This document shows positions 32,245 to 37,316 of a stretch of 37,316 nucleotides of DNA, one piece after another; the first letter of the stretch is position 1, and each line of letters starts with the position of its first letter. The DNA comes from Saccoglossus kowalevskii (Eukaryota > Hemichordata > Enteropneusta > Harrimaniidae): positions 238,973-276,288 of the forward strand of contig NW_003123905.1 of NCBI RefSeq assembly GCF_000003605.2, in the 5' to 3' direction. Under the pieces are notes generated by a model. The model was not told where the DNA came from and ran no database searches. It saw nothing but the letters and a program-made list of their open reading frames with translations. Made by a program: the position numbers and the translations under genes.

Positions 32245-32572
32245 CTCCCGTTACAATTAAGCGAATATGCACCAAGCGTTAAATTGGATTGACAGTGTTT
32301 ATTCTAACCACACATTATGACATTGAAACGATTAGAATGGTCGTATGTATTCTACTAGTATGTTGATATTATAGATAATTGTCATAAATCATTAAGCCTC
32401 ATAGCATATTATTTTTACATGATTCAACATTTAGTTCTTCTACTGGTACAACATTTATGATGAGAGGTGCAAATGTAGTTTTGCAATATACATACATAAC
32501 TGCACAAAATGATGTGAAATGTGAATAATATACATAATGCTATTGGGCTTAAGTACAATTACTTGATTTTAC

Positions 32573-32599
32573 CTTTATCTGGTCCCAAATCTCTCGTTT
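32573..32599 (-). CDS. micro-exon f (27 nt), unit 2
   Basis: Acceptor TTGAAGTGGCAG, donor GTAAAA (32572-32567). Symmetric phase 1, open: TRDLGPDK with split codons. The intron block upstream includes TTCTAACGCGAGTGCATATT, with a CTAAC branch-like motif. Confidence 0.6.
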
Positions 32600-33305
32600 C
32601 TGCCACTTCAATTAAGAAAATATGCACTCGCGTTAGAATGTAAAAGAAGATGTTTATTTAAACAAACTAGCTATACAATTTAAACGATAGAAAGGTCACC
32701 AATGTCCTGAGTATATTGGTTCGCAAATGTAAATCAAAGTAGATCACTGTGCGTCTAATAGTGTTTATACTTCTGTTAATTTACAATAATAACTAACAAG
32801 ACAGAATAACAGCATTTGCTGACGCTTTTGACTCCCGGGTGCGAAAAACACAATAATGGTCTTTGCGGTTATTACATTAATTATCAGATTTATAGACATA
32901 CATGTATTTTAATGAAACTTAGTAAATAAATGTTCTGGGTTAGTACTCAGACCTGGCTAAGTTTGGTTGAAATTTGTGCATATCAATTTGGTAATTTGCA
33001 TGTTAATTAGCCGTTTCTAATCCGTTTAACTCTTTTATGTACTATTCAACTGATTTCAATGAAACTTTGGGCATATATATCAAAAATATCACCCAAGGGT
33101 GGCGATCTTGTTATCTCCGAGCATTGTTTGTACATGGATAAAGAAACTCAAAGACAAAGGCGGAGCCGTTTTTATATTAATGATCATAAAAACATTTCTT
33201 ATTGTGTTGATGATAACATTGTCAATGTAAATTTCATCTGCTGGAATGTTAATGAGTTAGGTTGATATCACACTATTGGCTTCAACTATTGGTACTGAAA
33301 TTTAC

Positions 33306-33341
33306 CTTCTTTTGGTATGCCTTGATTTCTCTTCATTGGCT
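33306..33341 (-). CDS. micro-exon g (36 nt), unit 2
   Basis: Acceptor TCTATATTGTAG, donor GTAAAT (33305-33300). Symmetric phase 1, open: PMKRNQGIPKE with split codons. The preceding exon leaves G, so the joint codon is GAG (Glu). Other internal AGs could shorten the exon but would break symmetry. Intron block upstream: TTTAACACTTGCTGCATATT. Confidence 0.6.
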
Positions 33342-34612
33342 CTACAATATAGAAAATATGCAGCAAGTGTTAAATTGGTGTCTACGGTGTATAAACCACA
33401 CTCGCTATACTCACATAATGATTGATGGATTGTATGTATCCTGCCAATATGCTGAGACAATAGATCATTGTCATAAATAACCATGGCATATCATCAGTGT
33501 GTCACATTACACGTATAATAAATAAAGCGCAGTGTCTTGTCATTCGTCAATTAAATTATTATATGTATAAAGATCATGATTTATATCGTGCATGATAGTG
33601 GTTTGATCTTATCATTCAATTGTCACATAATGTATGTAATAATTCGTCGCCGTGTGTCATATGACGCGATATAGATCTCGACCCTTCGCATACACGTAGA
33701 CAAAAGAATATTGCGTCGAAATGATTAGTTTATATCACATGTCATTGCCATAAGCATCATAGTGTAGGAGTATTGTGTTTTCGCGATTGAAAAATCACAT
33801 TACATGCACAATAATTAAAGCTTATGTCATCGCCGTTCGTCGTCAGATAAAGTTAGTTCTGATATATATAGTATATATATATATATTTATGTTTGTATTT
33901 TTTATAATAAATAATCGGGAAGCTGCAGTTTAAAATGAAACCAAAATATAAAAGAAATAGAGAATCAAGGACTTAAATAAATATATAAAAAAAATCATTT
34001 AGGCTATATTATATGTTTGTCAATTAGATAATGTCTTGTTTTTTTTTTCTATAATTGGTTAATTGTTGATATCATTTATTATTGGTGTGTATATTATATC
34101 TACAGTTTGTTAACATATTCTGTCTTTATATACTTCATCGGGTTTTAACATGCATCTGGCAGTTAAAACGAAAAACAAGGGCATTTTGTAACGAAATATA
34201 TAGTCTGATGGTAATTGAATATTTTTCGAGAAAATACTAATTGAGCACAAGTTAGCTCATTTTTTTAAACAAAGAATACAGTTTTTATACTCACAATATG
34301 AGAAAAAAACAAACTCATATCTATCTCATCTTCATATGTCATAACACAGTTGTTAACAATCATCAACAAAATTCGTTGTTTTAATGGTGATCTCTCCGGA
34401 AATCTACGAAATTGTTTGTGTGTGTGTGTCAATCACTATTATTTGGTCCATAACATACATCTTTGTTTGCATAAGCAACAGACAAAACAATCAAACAAAC
34501 GAAACTAACGCCAGCAAAAACTATTCTACGAATAATTTGATAACTGGATTATGCAAGGATTTATGGTGAATAGTATTATATGGTTTGTAATCAACAATTA
34601 CTGAATACTAAC
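33342..34612 (-). other. large intron with eroded duplicate blocks
   Basis: Copies of the micro-exon intron block recur without a usable exon: ATCATTGTCATAA-type motifs near 33465, CATCATAGTGT near 33755, and two related CACATTACA...TTCGTC stretches near 33500-33550 and 33795-33850. A (TA)n run lies near 33860-33890. These look like units whose exon has decayed. Confidence 0.45.
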
Positions 34613-34637
34613 CTCGAAAATGGCCACCACGTTGAGC
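34613..34637 (-). CDS. exon 2 (25 nt) of secreted micro-exon gene, unit 2
   Basis: Acceptor ATTTATATAAATAG, donor GTTAGT (34612-34607). Phase 0 in, phase 1 out: AQRGGHFR, leaving G. Paralogue of 22871-22844: same position in the gene, same phases, same Ala-Gln start, length different by exactly one codon, and otherwise different residues. Confidence 0.75.
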
Positions 34638-36697
34638 CTATTTATATAAATATCAAGGTATGTAAAAGTAAGATTATCATTATTAACAACAATGTATTAC
34701 AAGAAGGGTCACACAAATTAGATCGAGAAGATTTGATGTGAAGTAATTTTTTATGAATATAATGTCACGAAACTCACAATTGAAATTCTTCTGAGTAAAG
34801 TGTTATGTCACAATTATATTTAAATTTCTTCCATGAATGACAGATGAAAGTATTATATGTGTTTGGCAATTGTGAGGCGAACAATACAAACCGTACATAA
34901 ATCAGTTTGATAAATTAGTTTAATTGTCTACATATGCATATTTGATGTTGGTAATTGGTGTAGAAATTTATATGCAACATGATCTATTTTATGGATTCAT
35001 ATTCATAAATAAACATTTTCGAAATTATCTAACAAATATTACATGCATTCATCGACCAATCAAGAGAATTATGTTCAATGCAAAGAAACACAAAGTGCAT
35101 GTGAAATGAACATGCGTGTACATGCTAGTTCAAATTGACATGTCTGAAGTGTAGTTTGGGATATGTATAGAATGGTAGCCAAAGCATGTAAAGTTAACTG
35201 ACAATGTCAATGACTGTAGTTTTTGTAACAGTTTGTTTTTGATTTAACACATAGGCAATAACTGCTAATTTCAATTTGGTTGGTATCTCAAGAATCAAAT
35301 AAAAGTTAATGCTAGTTAGGTTGAGCGTGAAATGAAACATAGTAATATTTATTCTAAATTTAGCAGCAAGATTTCAGTGTAATTAGAAATACGGTTTGAT
35401 ACAGGACTGACTGAATTGACACCAAATTAAAATACGACCAGAAGGCGATACTGATAAATACACAGATGAAGACGATGACAATAAACCAGAATTGATATCC
35501 ACAGCAGCTTTACTGTGTGTTACTCAAGACAAAACAACAATAAAAAATTACTACTACTGAATCTCAAAATAACATGAAAAGATTAAATGTTTTGCGGATG
35601 AAACTATGTGTCATTAATTACTTTAGATTGAGATTAAAAAATAAATTAAATAATTTCAAGAGGAGAAGAGAGAGAAAACCCGGATCCACCACATATAATT
35701 AAGTGATAGTTAACATTGTTTATAGTATGAAAATAATCATAAGAATAATAGAGTTTGACTCCCGAACTTTGATGGTGAGTGGCAGAAATCATATATCAGA
35801 AATATGGAAATATGACATGGTAGAATGCAATGAGCAAAACCACAAAGCATAGTCAATATGGTCCATGGACTAAAATAGGGAAAGATTATTATCAAACAAT
35901 ATAGCTGAAAAGCTTCTTGGCTTGTAGGGTACATCACCACAGTTCGTTAACCCAGAGAAGAACAACACCACACAATCATCCCACAAACTGTCTTGTATGT
36001 CATTTACCATTGTGGAGGAATTATAAGCAAGCGACTATACAAAGATGATGGGATAGACAAACGACGTATAATGTGATAATCGATACAATGTTTCAATGAA
36101 TTTTGAAGACATTATTAGAACATCCAATATTGAATAAATTAATTAAATTAAGAGTCATCGCCACTGGAAGTGCAGTGATGCAACATGATGTATCAGTATC
36201 ATTAACACATTAATATGATACATCAGAGGAAGCAGTTTTAGGCAGAATGTTTCTTCTTGGGACTGACATCATATTTTAGATATTATGACCCACAAATGAT
36301 GTTATGATAACAGAGGTTTGAAGAGTTGACAAGATGATTAATTAACACCCAAATACTGGCATATAAAGATGAAGAGAGTGACATTCATGATTGGATAAAT
36401 TGGATGATAGTTTCTGAGCTGCACTGATGATATTGATACTGATGAGTTCGTCATGCAATATATGCATATCAATTGATATATCAGAATGTAGTTATTAAAA
36501 TGGCGTCATCATTCATCATCTTTGCAAAACAAAACATGGAGTCATTATTGACAAGAACATGCAATTAAAGCAGCACGTGTAAGTCAGCTAGTGTTGGTAT
36601 TCATAAAATTGAGTATGATTTATAATGTCATTCATATGCAATGTGTAGTTTATATGTTACATAACTGTGTGTACTATAACATATATACAAATTATAC
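34638..36697 (-). other. putative large intron
   Basis: Between the unit 2 signal exon and exon 2. AT-rich, with no gene recognised; the frame at 34924-35109 (plus) is unsupported. Confidence 0.45.
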
Positions 36698-36764
36698 CTT
36701 TATATCAGCGACCATAAGTAACACAACACATATTACCATTATTGCTTTATAGCTTGTCATCCTT
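36698..36764 (-). CDS. signal-peptide exon, secreted micro-exon gene, unit 2
   Basis: ATG at 36760-36758, then MTSYKAIMVICVVLLMVA and DIK, ending in phase 0 at GTATAA (36697-36692). As in unit 1, an acceptor (CATTTTTATGACAG) lies just before the start, here four bases upstream, so the 5' UTR is spliced in cis or trans. Codon count (21) and most residues match the unit 1 exon, while exon 2 and the micro-exons differ, so the leader is conserved and the mature part variable. Downstream order on the minus strand: exon 2, then g, f, e, d, h. Together this predicts a short secreted protein; splice choice among symmetric exons could give many variants. Confidence 0.75.
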
Positions 36765-37316
36765 CTGTCATAAAAATGAGAGATGTTCAATAAATTGTAG
36801 TTGTAATCAAATTGCTGTTGTCATGACGATACTATGGAGCGACGCCCTCAGTGGTGAAGTCCACATGCCGTCATGACAACGCATGCAAAGTATTAGGACT
36901 AATGGTTGAGCGATTAACATTCAGTGTCAATCGGGCTTATGGCGACGATTGAAGTTGTCATAAATATCTGTGTCACACGCAACGTAATATTACCGTAATT
37001 GGTATAGTACAGGTGTGATGGTTCAAATACCAAAATGGCAACAGTAACATAAAAACTTCCCTGGCGGCGATGATAACATACGAACACGGAGCCAACAGAC
37101 GAGGTTTCAACTGGTACTGGTATTATTATACTCTGCAAACATCAAGTACAATAACTCGGTAAAACTCCAAACCTCCAATAACTAGATACTTAAACTCCAA
37201 CACAATTCAACGAGATCTCCGATCTTATCTCAGTGCTGAACAACTCCCCTATATATACTCACACTGTCTATAAATAGACCATTACATCAGCATACATAAT
37301 GAGTCTGGAACTTACT
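36765..37316. other. upstream region of unit 2; no gene seen
   Basis: Would contain the promoter or 5' UTR exon of unit 2 if cis-spliced. A minus frame at 37138-36914 has no support. No clear TATA or initiator can be assigned. Confidence 0.4.

Overview
The window is an AT-rich stretch of animal genomic DNA. It contains interrupted genes with GT/AG splice sites, decayed non-LTR, LTR and DNA transposons, a tRNA-derived SINE, simple repeats and a 730-base assembly gap. A WxxW-type secreted-protein domain, a Tx1/L1-like LINE and a Mutator-like transposase suggest a marine invertebrate such as a mollusc, other lophotrochozoan or invertebrate deuterostome. The sequence alone does not settle the species. 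Almost no long open frame here is a gene, because real coding sequence sits in short exons or in broken transposon copies.

Left part (1-9.3 kb): a perfect 55-bp x 4 tandem repeat, then three minus-strand exons (4666-4590, 3381-3315, 2674-2412) whose phases fit one another. The last exon encodes a WxxW domain ending in a recognisable EVRYCC, but it is broken by a frame change and in-frame stops. Next comes a 5'-truncated LINE of about 4 kb (5250-9289). Its ORF1 is split by a 231-bp MITE with terminal inverted repeats, a 9-bp target duplication and inward-facing blocks of telomere-type repeat.

Middle part (9.3-19 kb): a (TTAA)n tract, a second LINE fragment, a dispersed 65-bp direct repeat, and an inverted-repeat-bounded element (14631 to at least 16602, running into the gap). 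That element holds a helicase-like coding remnant, nested hairpins and a two-variant satellite with a CACGTG core in every copy. A tRNA-derived SINE follows at about 18.5 kb.

Right part (19-37 kb): this is the most interesting region. Two paralogous minus-strand genes each have a 21-codon signal-peptide exon preceded directly by a 3' splice site, a 25-28-nt second exon starting Ala-Gln, and a series of tiny phase-1 exons. Every well-supported micro-exon is a multiple of three, begins AA or AG and ends in G. The micro-exons are embedded in duplicated intron blocks. In the best-matched pair the exon differs at 7 of 24 bases while the adjoining intron differs at 2 of 31. This is the architecture of a micro-exon gene family for secreted, fast-changing short proteins, formally like the schistosome MEGs, and I do not recognise this family. 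A Mutator-like transposase remnant, a possible plus-strand exon and a Ty3/gypsy pol fragment lie between the two units.
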